Assembly: GCA_902798425.1 (NCBI GenBank)
Contig: CADBWR010000007.1
Span: 17,190 to 81,189, forward strand
DNA length: 64,000 nucleotides
Source of the DNA: an uncultured Bacteroidales bacterium
GTDB lineage: Bacteria; Bacteroidota; Bacteroidia; Bacteroidales; Bacteroidaceae
Reading direction: 5' to 3'
The notes beneath the pieces were generated by a model. It was not told the origin of the DNA and ran no database searches. It saw only the letters and a program-made list of their open reading frames with translations. Shown here piece by piece: positions 1-8,254 of this stretch. Position 1 is the first letter of the stretch, and the number at the start of each line of letters is the position of its first letter. Made by a program: the position numbers and the translations under genes.

Positions 1-281
1 TGGTTACAAACATCCGCTATATCAAATTGCGACTTCTCCTCACCAATCCTGGCATAGAATGCAATATGCAGCAAGACGTCGCCTAACTCCTTGCAGATAT
101 CCTCCACATCGTCCTTCATCAGTGCGTCGCAGAGCTCGTAGGTTTCTTCTATCGTATTAGGGCGCAGACTCTCATTTGTCTGCTTGCGGTCCCACGGACA
201 TTTCTCGCGCAGCGCATCAAGCACGTCAAGCATGCGTCCGAAGGCTTCCATTTTCTCCTCACGTGTATGTCTTTGTTCCAT
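1..281 (-). CDS. mazG: MazG nucleoside triphosphate pyrophosphohydrolase, 3' end cut by window edge
   Basis: The first 93 residues are present, beginning MEQRHTREEKMEAF; the rest lies left of the window. The text CPWDRKQTNESL, then EETYEL and ELGDVLLHIAF, is the MazG signature: the two acidic helices (EExxE and ExxD) bind magnesium for hydrolysis of NTPs to NMP and pyrophosphate. The family cleans aberrant nucleotides from the pool and can influence (p)ppGpp levels. The start ATG sits nine bases past a very good promoter (-7 motif at 290-297). It is divergent from the relA-type gene, a suggestive neighbourhood for a protein linked to the stringent response, though the link is inference. Confidence 0.92.
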   Translation of the reverse strand, partial: MEQRHTREEKMEAFGRMLDVLDALREKCPWDRKQTNESLRPNTIEETYELCDALMKDDVEDICKELGDVLLHIAFYARIGEEKSQFDIADVCN

Positions 282-289
282 ATCTTTTG

Positions 290-320
290 CAAAGGTACAT
301 CTTTTTGCCATAAAAACAAA
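290..320 (-). promoter_or_regulatory. Promoter of mazG
   Basis: On the minus strand the sequence reads TTTG (317-320), 19 nt, TACCTTTG (290-297), matching the Bacteroidetes housekeeping consensus TTTG-N19-TAnnTTTG exactly. Confidence 0.7.
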
Positions 321-384
321 GACATAAACGAGAGGCATGAGGTTAAAAAAATATAAAGCGGCTGATTCTTCCGCAAAAAATAAG

Positions 385-392
385 TATCTTTG
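385..392 (+). promoter_or_regulatory. Probable -7 element of the relA-type gene
   Basis: TATCTTTG followed by C matches TAnnTTTG. No TTTG is seen 19-20 nt upstream, so the -33 half is weak. Confidence 0.5.
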
Positions 393-429
393 CATGTATT
401 TCAAGATAAATAGACGATAGAAGCATCCG

Positions 430-2625
430 ATGAATTCAGAGAAAGAAGAGACACTGTTTCTATATCAGAAGATTAGAGAACAGATAGCACCCTCACTGAT
501 AGAAGGTGACGAGGAGAACATACGACAACTGTTGCTGGACGCCATTGACACGAACCAGCTACAACGTAATGTGTTCGGCCTGAACCCTATCCTACTCTCT
601 TTCCAGACTGCCCTCCTGGTAGTAGAAGAGATAGGACTGAAGCGCGACAGTGTACTTGCTGTACTGCTACGTCCCTGCGTCGAGGGAGGCATGCTGACTG
701 TTGACGAGGTAAAGGACAAGTTTGGGGAGAGCGTTGCCCGCATACTGCATGGTCTGCAGCGCATCCAGGAGCTCTACCAGAAGAATCCCGTCATCGAGTC
801 AGAGAACTTCCGCAACCTGCTACTGTCATTTGCCGAGGATATGCGCGTCATCCTCATTATGATTGCTGACCGCGTGAACCTGATGCGACAGATAAAAGAT
901 ACTGACAACAACGATGCCAAGCACGAGGTGTCGCAGGAGGCCGCCTATCTCTATGCGCCACTGGCTCATAAGTTGGGTCTTTACAAGTTGAAGAGCGAGC
1001 TGGAAGACCTGTCGCTGAAATACCTGGAGCACGATGCCTATTACCATATCAAGGAAAAGCTGAGCGAGACAAAGAAGAGTCGCGACGCCTATATCGAGCA
1101 TTTTATTGAACCTGTCAGTCAGCGACTTACGGAGGCCGGCATCAGGTTTCACATCAAGGGACGTACCAAGTCGATACACTCCATCTGGCAGAAGATGAAG
1201 AAGCAGAAATGCCCCTTCGAGGGCGTCTACGACCTCTTCGCCATCCGCATCATCATAGACACCCCTATTGAAAAGGAGAAGATGCACTGCTGGCAGGCTT
1301 TTGCCATTGTCACCTCGATGTACCAGCCCAACCCCAAGCGCTTGCGCGACTGGCTGAGCGTGCCGAAGTCCAACGGCTACGAGTCGCTACACATCACCGT
1401 ATTGGGGCCAGAGCAGAAATGGGTAGAGGTACAGATACGCACAGAGCGCATGGACGAGATTGCTGAACGAGGCGTTGCCGCCCACTGGCGCTACAAAGGT
1501 GTGAAGGGTGAGTCGGGACTGGATGAGTGGCTCACCAATATCCGCTCGATGCTGGAGACCAGCGACGGCATGGAGGCGATGGACCAGTTTAAGATGGACC
1601 TCTACGAAGACGAGGTATTTGTGTTCACACCCAAGGGCGACCTGTTTAAGTTTGCCAAGGGGGCTACAGTGCTCGACTTCGCCTATCATATCCACTCGAA
1701 GGTGGGCAGTGCGTGTACGGGTGCCCGCATCAACGGCAAGGTGGTAACCATCCGCCAGCCACTGCAGAGCGGCGACCAGGTGGAGATTATGACCAGTGCC
1801 AACCAGAAGCCTAAGCAGGACTGGCTGAACATTGCCCAGACCTCGCGAGCACGCTCAAAGATTCGTCTGGCACTGAAGGAGACGCAGGTTAAGGAGGGGC
1901 TCTTTGCCAAGGAGATGCTGGAACGAAAGTTCAAGAACCGTAAGTTGGAGATGGACGACAGCATCATGCAGCTGCTCATCCGCAAGTTAGGGTTCAAGGA
2001 GGTCAGCGACTTCTACCGTCAGGTGGCGAATGGCGAGTTAGACCCTGCCGTTATCATTGAGAAATACATAGAACTGCAACAGGGCGACCAGCCCGTCACG
2101 GGCAATAACGTGGCTGAGAGTGCTGCCAACTTCGTGCTGGAGAACTCGAAGCACTCGGTAGCCACCAACCAGATGGCTGACGATGTGCTGGTCATCGACC
2201 GCAACCTGAAAGGCATCGACTACCAGTTGGCACGCTGCTGTCAGCCCATCTATGGCGACAAGGTGTTTGGCTTTGTCACCATCAATGGCGGCATCAAGAT
2301 ACACCGTGAGGACTGTCCCAACGCCCCAGAGTTGAAGAAACGCTTTGGCTACCGCATCGTCAAGGCAAGGTGGAGCGGCAAGGGTGCCTCGCAGTATGCC
2401 ATCACGCTGCGCATCATCGGCAATGACGACATCGGCATCGTGAACAACCTGACGAACATCATCTCGCGCGACGAGAAACTGATACTGCGTAGCATCAATA
2501 TCGACTCGCACGACGGACTGTTCAGTGGCAACCTGACCATCATGATTGATGACAACACCCGACTGGAAGCACTCATGAAAAAGCTTCGCACCGTGAGGGG
2601 TGTGAAGCAGGTGGAGCGCATATAA
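430..2625 (+). CDS. relA: RelA/SpoT-family (p)ppGpp synthetase with degenerate HD domain
   Basis: A 731-residue long RSH protein that makes the alarmone (p)ppGpp from ATP and GDP/GTP. The N-terminal region (about 45-160) has the HD-hydrolase fold, but the place where hydrolases carry the HD pair reads LLRPCVEGG (79-87), so hydrolysis is probably lost. The synthetase domain is intact in outline: GRTKSIHS (244-251), VYDLFAIRIII (266-276), SNGYESLH (314-321), EVQIRT and GVAAHW (333-353). TGS follows at about 397-455 (VFVFTPKGDLFKF), then a Cys/His zinc-finger-like segment (LARCCQPIYGD) and an ACT domain at the end. Bacteroidetes usually carry two long RSH proteins; this one looks like the synthetase-only partner. 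Confidence 0.9.
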   Translation: MNSEKEETLFLYQKIREQIAPSLIEGDEENIRQLLLDAIDTNQLQRNVFGLNPILLSFQTALLVVEEIGLKRDSVLAVLLRPCVEGGMLTVDEVKDKFGESVARILHGLQRIQELYQKNPVIESENFRNLLLSFAEDMRVILIMIADRVNLMRQIKDTDNNDAKHEVSQEAAYLYAPLAHKLGLYKLKSELEDLSLKYLEHDAYYHIKEKLSETKKSRDAYIEHFIEPVSQRLTEAGIRFHIKGRTKSIHSIWQKMKKQKCPFEGVYDLFAIRIIIDTPIEKEKMHCWQAFAIVTSMYQPNPKRLRDWLSVPKSNGYESLHITVLGPEQKWVEVQIRTERMDEIAERGVAAHWRYKGVKGESGLDEWLTNIRSMLETSDGMEAMDQFKMDLYEDEVFVFTPKGDLFKFAKGATVLDFAYHIHSKVGSACTGARINGKVVTIRQPLQSGDQVEIMTSANQKPKQDWLNIAQTSRARSKIRLALKETQVKEGLFAKEMLERKFKNRKLEMDDSIMQLLIRKLGFKEVSDFYRQVANGELDPAVIIEKYIELQQGDQPVTGNNVAESAANFVLENSKHSVATNQMADDVLVIDRNLKGIDYQLARCCQPIYGDKVFGFVTINGGIKIHREDCPNAPELKKRFGYRIVKARWSGKGASQYAITLRIIGNDDIGIVNNLTNIISRDEKLILRSINIDSHDGLFSGNLTIMIDDNTRLEALMKKLRTVRGVKQVERI

Positions 2626-2630
2626 CCAAA

Positions 2631-2669
2631 ACGATAATGAGAGAGGCGGACGGCCTCTCTCATTATCGT
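2631..2669. terminator. Hairpin between convergent genes
   Basis: A perfect 17-bp stem (2631-2647 with 2653-2669) and 5-nt loop sit between the stop of the RSH gene and the stop of the convergent gene. On the minus strand a short TTTT run follows, so it probably serves both directions. Confidence 0.75.
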
Positions 2670-2675
2670 ATACTA

Positions 2676-4100
2676 TTACTCCAAACTGTTCTCCAAGTCC
2701 TTCAGGTATTTCTCCGTCTGCTTGGTGACGTACTCCTGTAGCTTGCGGGTAGTTTTTCCATGCGTGATACTATCCTTAAATGCATCATTTAGGGCCTTGT
2801 TCTGATCTGTATAGAATTTCATGATTGCCTTGTAAAGGTTCGGCATTTCTTCGACAGGACAGTTCAGCTTCTTTGCCAGTTTAATGACATCCTGATATTT
2901 CTTGTCCAACTCTTTGTTCTGCTGGAGAATCTGGTCAAAGATTAACATGATTCTGTCACGACTTCTGAAGCCGCCCATAATCTCACCAATCATTTGATAT
3001 TTGGCCTTAATGTTTTCTATATCCATCTCCACCAGTTCAGTCTTCAGTTTAAGCTGTGCCTGTTGCTGTGCAGTAAGCGAGTTTCTCCAGCCCTGAAGTG
3101 GATCTGAAGCGACAGTTCTGAACTGTTCAGGCACTTTGTCTGAAACCTCTACCGATTGGTCGTCGATGCCACGTCTTTGCAAATTGTTTAGAAGGCTATG
3201 GCCAGAGTAGCGGCCCACACGCTGCTCATAGTCGCGATCCTCGTCGTAGTACCCGTTGTGGGTGGTGATGCGGTACGTTTCGCCAGGCACAAAGTCGAGG
3301 TTCGTCCATAACTTGCAGAGCGAGCCATCGGGCATCACGGTACGGATACGACCCACCTTGGGCTTGTCGAGCTGCACACTGAAGCTGAAGCGTTTGTTCA
3401 CCACAGGCATCGTTGCGACATAGGCATCGTCAGCCACATTGTCCAGTTCTTCAGCTGAATCGGCCATATAGACCACATAAAGGGAATCGTTCAGGTCATA
3501 GCCCACACGTCCGTCAATCGTGAAGGTATTCTGATTGTCACTTATGAGACCTGCACTGCTCATGTTTTTCTCGTACATGTCAGGACGCAGCGAGGTAATC
3601 ATAAAGACGGTGCCCGCGACATGATTATCCTTGGTTTCTTCCCACACGATGGCGTATGCATCGCGCAACTGAGGATTGGCAGGGTTCTTACAGCACATGA
3701 ACCACATCTCCTGCTTAGAATTGATGCGAATACGTACATTCTTGCTCTTCTGTCCGTTGTTAGTCACCACCTTCAGGTCGAATAGTTCTGTACTGCCTGG
3801 CTGCAGGTGCATATACTGATACGACAAAGGCTCATCTTCGCGGAAACCGATGGGTATGGCCCACAGGTCTTCTTTTTCGCAGGTGAATGGCACGATGCGT
3901 ACACTTGACTCAATAAGACCTGTTTCAGGATTTTTGGTAATAGACGTTGTCTCGCTTCCCTCTTTAGCATAAAATGCGATAATGCCTTCCAGATCTTTGA
4001 CAACGCTCTTTGCCTTCTTCTGCGGGGTAGCAGCAGAATCGGCACTGATGGTTGATACAGCGCTGCAAGCAATGAACAGCATAATGAATAAACGTTTCAT
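2676..4100 (-). CDS. DUF4369-like exported protein of the sigma operon
   Basis: A 474-residue exported protein. The start is taken at the Met of MKRLFIMLFIACSAVSTISA, which begins a clean signal peptide; an upstream in-frame Met would add 22 residues before it. The middle (DGRVGYDLNDSLYVVYMAD, then a beta-rich stretch to LDFVPGETYRI, about 195-280) resembles the DUF4369 fold common in Bacteroidetes surface and periplasmic proteins. The C-terminal half is charged and helical and probably forms coiled coils (LKTELVEMDIENIKAKY onward). It begins three bases after the anti-sigma gene ends and is the third gene of that operon, so it may be a sensor partner or target. Function unknown. Confidence 0.75.
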   Translation of the reverse strand: MKRLFIMLFIACSAVSTISADSAATPQKKAKSVVKDLEGIIAFYAKEGSETTSITKNPETGLIESSVRIVPFTCEKEDLWAIPIGFREDEPLSYQYMHLQPGSTELFDLKVVTNNGQKSKNVRIRINSKQEMWFMCCKNPANPQLRDAYAIVWEETKDNHVAGTVFMITSLRPDMYEKNMSSAGLISDNQNTFTIDGRVGYDLNDSLYVVYMADSAEELDNVADDAYVATMPVVNKRFSFSVQLDKPKVGRIRTVMPDGSLCKLWTNLDFVPGETYRITTHNGYYDEDRDYEQRVGRYSGHSLLNNLQRRGIDDQSVEVSDKVPEQFRTVASDPLQGWRNSLTAQQQAQLKLKTELVEMDIENIKAKYQMIGEIMGGFRSRDRIMLIFDQILQQNKELDKKYQDVIKLAKKLNCPVEEMPNLYKAIMKFYTDQNKALNDAFKDSITHGKTTRKLQEYVTKQTEKYLKDLENSLE

Positions 4101-4102
4101 AA

Positions 4103-4777
4103 TTATTGATTTTGGGCTGTTTGTTCTAAATTGTTTTTTGCTATCTCTAACTCCAGTTCCACCCATTTCATGTAGGCTTCGTTAGCTTGTTTCTTCATGA
4201 GGGCAATCTCCTCTGGAGTGTATTTGTAGTTCTCTGGGCGAGTGATGGGAATGTCGCGCTCAGTCAGCGTCACAGACTTCTGCTCTACTTTCTGCTCGAC
4301 AGGTTTCGTTTCTTGAGCCAAGAGCTGTTCTGTCGTAGCAGGCTGTTCCTGTGGCACCACGCTTGGAGTTTCGACCTTCTTGGGCTCCACCTTGGCAACG
4401 ATGCGCTTGACGGGAGTCTGTACAGGTTGCACTGCAGGCTGTTCAACAATGGTCTGCGTTGGTTCAGCAGCGGACTGTTCCACCTTTGGCTGACTGTCTT
4501 TCTGTGCAACCACTTCCCCCTCTACTTGGAGAGGTGTTGGGGAAGAGGCTCTTGGTGGTGTCAGGTAGACAGCAATGACTCCTGCCACACAGGCTGCTGC
4601 TATCCAGGGCCACAGCATGCGACGACGCTGGGGCTTAGCACTCTCCTCGCCCACCCGTTTCATCAGTCGGGCATTGAGGTCGGCAGGCATCTGAGGACGC
4701 TCCATCTCGTCCATACGGATGGCATCACGCAGATTCGTATCCTGCTGTCGTAATGTGTTTAGCTTGTCCTCATTCAT
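4103..4777 (-). CDS. Putative anti-sigma factor with one membrane segment
   Basis: A 224-residue protein. Residues 1-50 are charged and cytoplasmic, a single membrane segment follows (MLWPWIAAACVAGVIAVYL, about 54-72), and the rest is a Pro/Gln/Val-rich low-complexity periplasmic stalk ending in a helical tail. This architecture, and a 4-bp ATGA overlap with the ECF sigma gene upstream, support an anti-sigma role, holding the sigma factor at the membrane until a signal arrives. No known anti-sigma domain can be named from the sequence. Just after the membrane segment a GC-rich REP-like palindrome lies inside the reading frame (4513-4548), encoding roughly SSPTPLQVEGEV. Confidence 0.7.
   Translation of the reverse strand: MNEDKLNTLRQQDTNLRDAIRMDEMERPQMPADLNARLMKRVGEESAKPQRRRMLWPWIAAACVAGVIAVYLTPPRASSPTPLQVEGEVVAQKDSQPKVEQSAAEPTQTIVEQPAVQPVQTPVKRIVAKVEPKKVETPSVVPQEQPATTEQLLAQETKPVEQKVEQKSVTLTERDIPITRPENYKYTPEEIALMKKQANEAYMKWVELELEIAKNNLEQTAQNQ
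4513..4548 (+). repeat. GC-rich REP-like hairpin inside the anti-sigma gene
   Basis: CTTCCCCCTCTACTTGGAGA followed by GGTGTTGGGGAAGAGG. A C-rich/G-rich hairpin followed by a second G block matches the architecture of the copies at 8216-8249, 24525-24557 and 63757-63790. It lies within codons and keeps the frame. Confidence 0.65.
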
Positions 4778-5334
4778 GACTGTAACATTTTGATGATTTT
4801 ATATAGTTTCTTTCTCGTTCTGCTTAGCTTCGAGGCCACCGTTGTAGGTATGGACTCTGTCACGTAAGCAATGTCTTTCAGACTCATTTCTTCATAGTAG
4901 AACATGGTCACTATAGCTCTCTCATCGGGTGGCAGATGTTGCAGGGCGGCCCTGATAAGTTGTACCATTTCCGGATTGGGTTGTCCGAAGGTGTCCTCTA
5001 CTTCTGCGTCCGACAGTTTTTCTGCCTCACCCTCACGGTCTTCATAGTAGACCATGGGCAGACGCTTGTGGCGCAGGAACGTGATAGATTCGTTGTAGGC
5101 GATGCGCGATATCCATGTTCTCAGCGACGACTTCTCTGCGTCATACTGCCCGATGTTCCTAAAGACCTTGATGAACACATCCTGATAGACCTCCTCAGCA
5201 TTCTCGACGACGGGAATGAGCCTTACCACTTGGGCAAAGACATCGCGGCCATAGCGATCGAGTGTCTGCTGTTGTGCTTGTGGACTTTGCTTACGCAGTC
5301 CCTGCAGGAGGTTTATGTCGGTTTCTGTAGTCAT
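4774..5334 (-). CDS. ECF-type RNA polymerase sigma factor
   Basis: A 186-residue sigma-70 family factor of the extracytoplasmic class. Region 2 is seen at about 25-95 (AEEVYQDVFIKVFRNIGQYD, then LRTWISRIAYNESITFLR) and region 4 at about 125-180 (LPPDERAIVTMFYYEEMSLKDIA, a helix-turn-helix, then LSRTRKKLYK). Regions 1 and 3 are absent, as expected. It is the first gene of a three-gene unit with the anti-sigma factor and DUF4369 protein. Such factors usually drive their own operon; I cannot identify its recognition sequence. The signal sensed is unknown. Confidence 0.92.
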   Translation of the reverse strand: MTTETDINLLQGLRKQSPQAQQQTLDRYGRDVFAQVVRLIPVVENAEEVYQDVFIKVFRNIGQYDAEKSSLRTWISRIAYNESITFLRHKRLPMVYYEDREGEAEKLSDAEVEDTFGQPNPEMVQLIRAALQHLPPDERAIVTMFYYEEMSLKDIAYVTESIPTTVASKLSRTRKKLYKIIKMLQS

Positions 5335-5405
5335 CTATTTATGTTCTTCTGTCTATATATACGACAGGATATTGCAAAACATTGCAGCGATAGCAAAAAA
5401 ATCAG

Positions 5406-5440
5406 AAAAAAAATACGGAGCACAGCCCATGCTCCGTATT
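5406..5440 (-). terminator. Rho-independent terminator of pepD-lipoprotein operon
   Basis: On the minus strand an 11-bp stem (5412-5422 with 5430-5440, 7-nt loop) is followed by a run of eight T residues. It lies just downstream of the stop at 5443. Confidence 0.85.
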
Positions 5441-5442
5441 GT

Positions 5443-5814
5443 TCAGTTCTGCTTGCAGGCTACCACGCCCATGGTTGAGGGGTCGAGGTAGAACGTCGTG
5501 CTACAGGTATCATCGTCCAACAGATACTTGGCACGAATCAATAGCAGTGTCGTACTGTTACGTTTCTGGAAGGTCACCTTCTTGCCGGCCTGCTGTTGCA
5601 AGGCATTGATGAGGGAGTCGCTCAGCACCTTGGTGGAGTCTACGTCCGAGAATTCCAAGTAGTCGACATCGCCCTGCTGGTAGGTCTCCATAAAGTCCTT
5701 AACAACAGACTTGGCACGCTGTTGCTGACCACAAGCAGTCAGCAACAGCATTACACCTATTATATATATAAGGTTCTTCAACCTGAAGGTCGAAGTGTGG
5801 CACGCATTCTTCAT
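5443..5814 (-). CDS. Small lipoprotein downstream of pepD
   Basis: A 123-residue protein with a lipoprotein signal: hydrophobic NLIYIIGVMLLLTAC with acylated Cys28. The mature part is short, beginning QQQRAKSVVKDFMETYQQGD, a pattern of small lipoproteins with a compact alpha/beta (NTF2- or cystatin-like) fold, but no family can be named with certainty. Its ATG overlaps the pepD stop by 4 bp, so it is translationally coupled to PepD. Role unknown. Confidence 0.7.
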   Translation of the reverse strand: MKNACHTSTFRLKNLIYIIGVMLLLTACGQQQRAKSVVKDFMETYQQGDVDYLEFSDVDSTKVLSDSLINALQQQAGKKVTFQKRNSTTLLLIRAKYLLDDDTCSTTFYLDPSTMGVVACKQN

Positions 5815-7271
5815 TTCTGGGGAATGTTCTTCAGTACGTCAAGCAGGTGATCCCATACCATCTGCACCGTAGGAATGAGCAGACGTTCCTCAGGAGTATG
5901 CACAAAGCGCAGCGTAGGACCGAACGATACCATATCGAGATTGGGATAGCGCTCAGAGAAGAGGCCGCACTCCAGACCAGCGTGGATGCCACGTACATTG
6001 GGTTCCTTGCCAAACAGCTTAACATACGACTCCTTGACGATGCGCTGCAGGTCGCTATGGCTGCGCATCTTCCAGGCAGGATAGCCATCAGAGTGCTTCA
6101 CCTCTGCACCAGCCAAAGCAAAGCAAGCCTCAATGGTGGCACACATATTGTCGAGGTTCGACATCACGTTAGAGCGCTGTGAAGAGACGATGTTGATAGC
6201 GTCCTCGGTGGTCTCGATGCTGGCGATATTGCTGGAGGTCTCCACCATTCCGTTCAGTGCAGGGTCCTGGCAGATGGCATAGATACCATTGTCGACAGCC
6301 TGCAGGGCATAGATGAAGTTGCGGGCAACCGTATTCTCGATGACGGGCTCGGCATCGGTAGACTCCATCGTCCATACCATCTGTGTATCGGTAACGCAGA
6401 ACTCTTCCTCCACCTCAGCGGCAAAGACATTCCAGTCGGCCTTGACATTCTCCTTCAGTGCGTTGGGAACAGCGATGACAAACATACCATCGCGAGGAAT
6501 GGCATTATGCATCTTACCACTATTGAACTGAGCCAGACGGACACCCTCATAGCGGTTGATGGTCTGGAACAGGAAACGGCCTAACAGTTTGATGGCGTTG
6601 GCACGCTGCTTGTTGATGTCGTCACCAGAGTGGCCACCCACGAGCCCCTTCACCTGAGCACGCATAAAGAAATAGCCTGCAGGAACCTCTGTGCGCTGGA
6701 AGGAGAACTTAGCGGTAGTGTTACGGCCACCAGCACAAGAGACGAAGATCTCACCCTCGTCCTCTGAGTCCAGATTAATCAAATAGTCGCCTGTCATGAA
6801 TCCTGCCTTCATACCCTCAGCACCCGTCAGACCCGTCTCTTCATCACGTGTAAAGACGCACTCGATAGGACCATGCTCGATGTCGTTGCTCTCTAACAGC
6901 GCCAGCTCCATCGCACAGCCGATACCATCGTCGGCCCCCAGTGTGGTACCTTCGGCAGTCAGCCATTCACCATCAATGTAGGTCTTGATGGGGTCGTTGT
7001 CGAAGTCTATCTGATAGTCCACCAGTTTGTCACACACCATATCCATGTGGCTCTGCAGGATGACGGTCTTACGGTTCTCCATACCAGGAGTGGCAGGCTT
7101 ACGGATGATGACATTGCCCGTCTCATCAACGTTGGTAGCCAGTCCGCGACTCTCACCCCACTCTTTCAGGTAGGCAATCATCTTCTCTTCACGCTTTGAT
7201 GGACGTGGAATCTGGTTAATCTTCGCAAATTGTTCGAAGACCACAGCTGGTTTTAACTCACTTTTATTCAT
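5811..7271 (-). CDS. pepD: Aminoacyl-histidine dipeptidase (M20 metallopeptidase)
   Basis: A 486-residue cytosolic Xaa-His dipeptidase of peptidase family M20, which hydrolyses carnosine-like and other dipeptides with two metal ions. Seen directly: LQSHMDMVC (metal His and Asp near residues 91-93), LGADDGIGCA (second metal Asp), FTRDEETGLTG (catalytic Glu and metal Glu), a dimerisation domain in the middle, and GIHAGLECG (metal residues) near the end. Length is typical for PepD. It heads a two-gene unit with a lipoprotein and fits the peptide-use theme of this half of the window. Confidence 0.93.
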   Translation of the reverse strand: MNKSELKPAVVFEQFAKINQIPRPSKREEKMIAYLKEWGESRGLATNVDETGNVIIRKPATPGMENRKTVILQSHMDMVCDKLVDYQIDFDNDPIKTYIDGEWLTAEGTTLGADDGIGCAMELALLESNDIEHGPIECVFTRDEETGLTGAEGMKAGFMTGDYLINLDSEDEGEIFVSCAGGRNTTAKFSFQRTEVPAGYFFMRAQVKGLVGGHSGDDINKQRANAIKLLGRFLFQTINRYEGVRLAQFNSGKMHNAIPRDGMFVIAVPNALKENVKADWNVFAAEVEEEFCVTDTQMVWTMESTDAEPVIENTVARNFIYALQAVDNGIYAICQDPALNGMVETSSNIASIETTEDAINIVSSQRSNVMSNLDNMCATIEACFALAGAEVKHSDGYPAWKMRSHSDLQRIVKESYVKLFGKEPNVRGIHAGLECGLFSERYPNLDMVSFGPTLRFVHTPEERLLIPTVQMVWDHLLDVLKNIPQK

Positions 7272-7321
7272 ATTTAATGTTTATTTTAATGTTTAATCAT
7301 TAATGTTTAATCTTTTATTTG

Positions 7322-7329
7322 TATCTTTG
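7322..7329 (+). promoter_or_regulatory. Probable -7 element for the small membrane protein gene
   Basis: TATCTTTG followed by C, 22 bases before the chosen ATG at 7351. The AT-rich region upstream (7272-7312) repeats TTAATGTTTAATC-like words and shows no clear -33 motif. Confidence 0.5.
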
Positions 7330-7350
7330 CACCCGCAAAAGTACAAAATT

Positions 7351-7563
7351 ATGGCGAAAATACTGCTATTGACCACGTTAATAATTGCTATAGGCATGGT
7401 TTTTTTACTGGTAAAAGTGCTGTCGCGCAAGAACGGGACGTTTTCATCGCAGCATATTCACGATAGTCAGGCTATGCGTGATCGTGGCATCCACTGCGTG
7501 ATGGACCAAGACCGTGAGATGCGCCGCAAGAGCAGATTTGCTGTCAACGAGAGAACATCATAA
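7351..7563 (+). CDS. Small single-pass membrane protein
   Basis: A 70-residue protein. I chose the ATG of MAKILLLTTLII because it follows the promoter; an in-frame Met 16 codons earlier would overlap the promoter. One N-terminal membrane helix (ILLLTTLIIAIGMVFLLVKVL, residues 4-24) is followed by a short basic cytoplasmic or periplasmic tail containing HDSQAMRDRGIHCVMDQDRE. I recognise this as the kind of short conserved protein seen in Bacteroidales, but no function is known to me. It precedes the OmpH-like gene by 36 bases. Confidence 0.65.
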   Translation: MAKILLLTTLIIAIGMVFLLVKVLSRKNGTFSSQHIHDSQAMRDRGIHCVMDQDREMRRKSRFAVNERTS

Positions 7564-7599
7564 AGGAATAACAAAAGAATAAATAACAATAACAAAACA

Positions 7600-8214
7600 A
7601 TGAAAAAGTACATGTTTCTGGCCGCTGCTGCAGTAGTAGCACTGGCTTCTTGCAACAATGCAAGCCCCAAAATGGACGAACAGCCTGCTGCAGCTGCCGC
7701 AGGAGAGAGCACTGGCAACGTCAAGATTGCTTATGTGGAGGTTGACTCGCTGATGACTCAGTACGAGTTCTGCAAAGAGTTTACTCTCATCCTGCAGAAG
7801 AAGAGCACCAATGCCCGCAATACACTGAACCAGAAAGGTCAGGCACTGCAGAACGCCGCTGCTAACTTCCAGCAGAAGTTGCAGAACAACGGATTCACCA
7901 GCCGTGAGCAGGCTGAGAGCCAGCAGGCAGCTATCCAGCGCCAGCAGCAGAGCCTGCAGGAGTTGCAGGCTCGTCTGGAGAACGAGTTGGCTAACGAGAC
8001 CAATAAGTACAACGAAGGTCTGCGCGACTCACTGCAGCACTTCCTCGCAGCATATAATAAGGATAAGAAGTATGACCTCATCCTCACCAAGCAGGGTGAC
8101 AACATCCTCTATGCCGCTAAGCGCTTCGACATCACCAACGATGTCATCAATGGTCTGAACAAGCGCTACAAGTCTACACTGAAGACTGAGACCAAGAAGG
8201 AAGAGAAGAAGTAA
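7600..8214 (+). CDS. OmpH/Skp-family lipoprotein
   Basis: A 204-residue protein with a lipoprotein signal (LAAAAVVALASC, Cys18), a short Ala/Pro linker, then the OmpH/Skp pattern: a beta strand IAYVEVDSLMTQY, a long Gln-rich coiled coil (about 75-150, with many QQ and LQ heptads), and a returning strand YDLILTKQGDNILYA. Skp family members form trimeric jellyfish-like chaperones that escort outer-membrane proteins across the periplasm. Classic Skp is soluble; this one is predicted to be lipid-anchored, which is common in Bacteroidetes paralogues. Ends in a Lys/Glu tail. Confidence 0.85.
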   Translation: MKKYMFLAAAAVVALASCNNASPKMDEQPAAAAAGESTGNVKIAYVEVDSLMTQYEFCKEFTLILQKKSTNARNTLNQKGQALQNAAANFQQKLQNNGFTSREQAESQQAAIQRQQQSLQELQARLENELANETNKYNEGLRDSLQHFLAAYNKDKKYDLILTKQGDNILYAAKRFDITNDVINGLNKRYKSTLKTETKKEEKK

Positions 8215-8215
8215 A

Positions 8216-8249
8216 GCCTCCCCCCACCCCCTCCAAAGGGAGGGGGCAC
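8216..8249 (-). repeat. GC-rich REP-like hairpin between ompH-like and helicase genes
   Basis: Read on the minus strand: GTGCCCCCTCCCTTTGGAGG then GGGTGGGGGGAGGC. It begins right after the OmpH-like stop codon and ends five bases before the helicase ATG, so it may also act as a transcription terminator or mRNA stabiliser. Same family as the copies at 4513, 24525 and 63757. Confidence 0.7.
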
Positions 8250-8254
8250 TTAGT

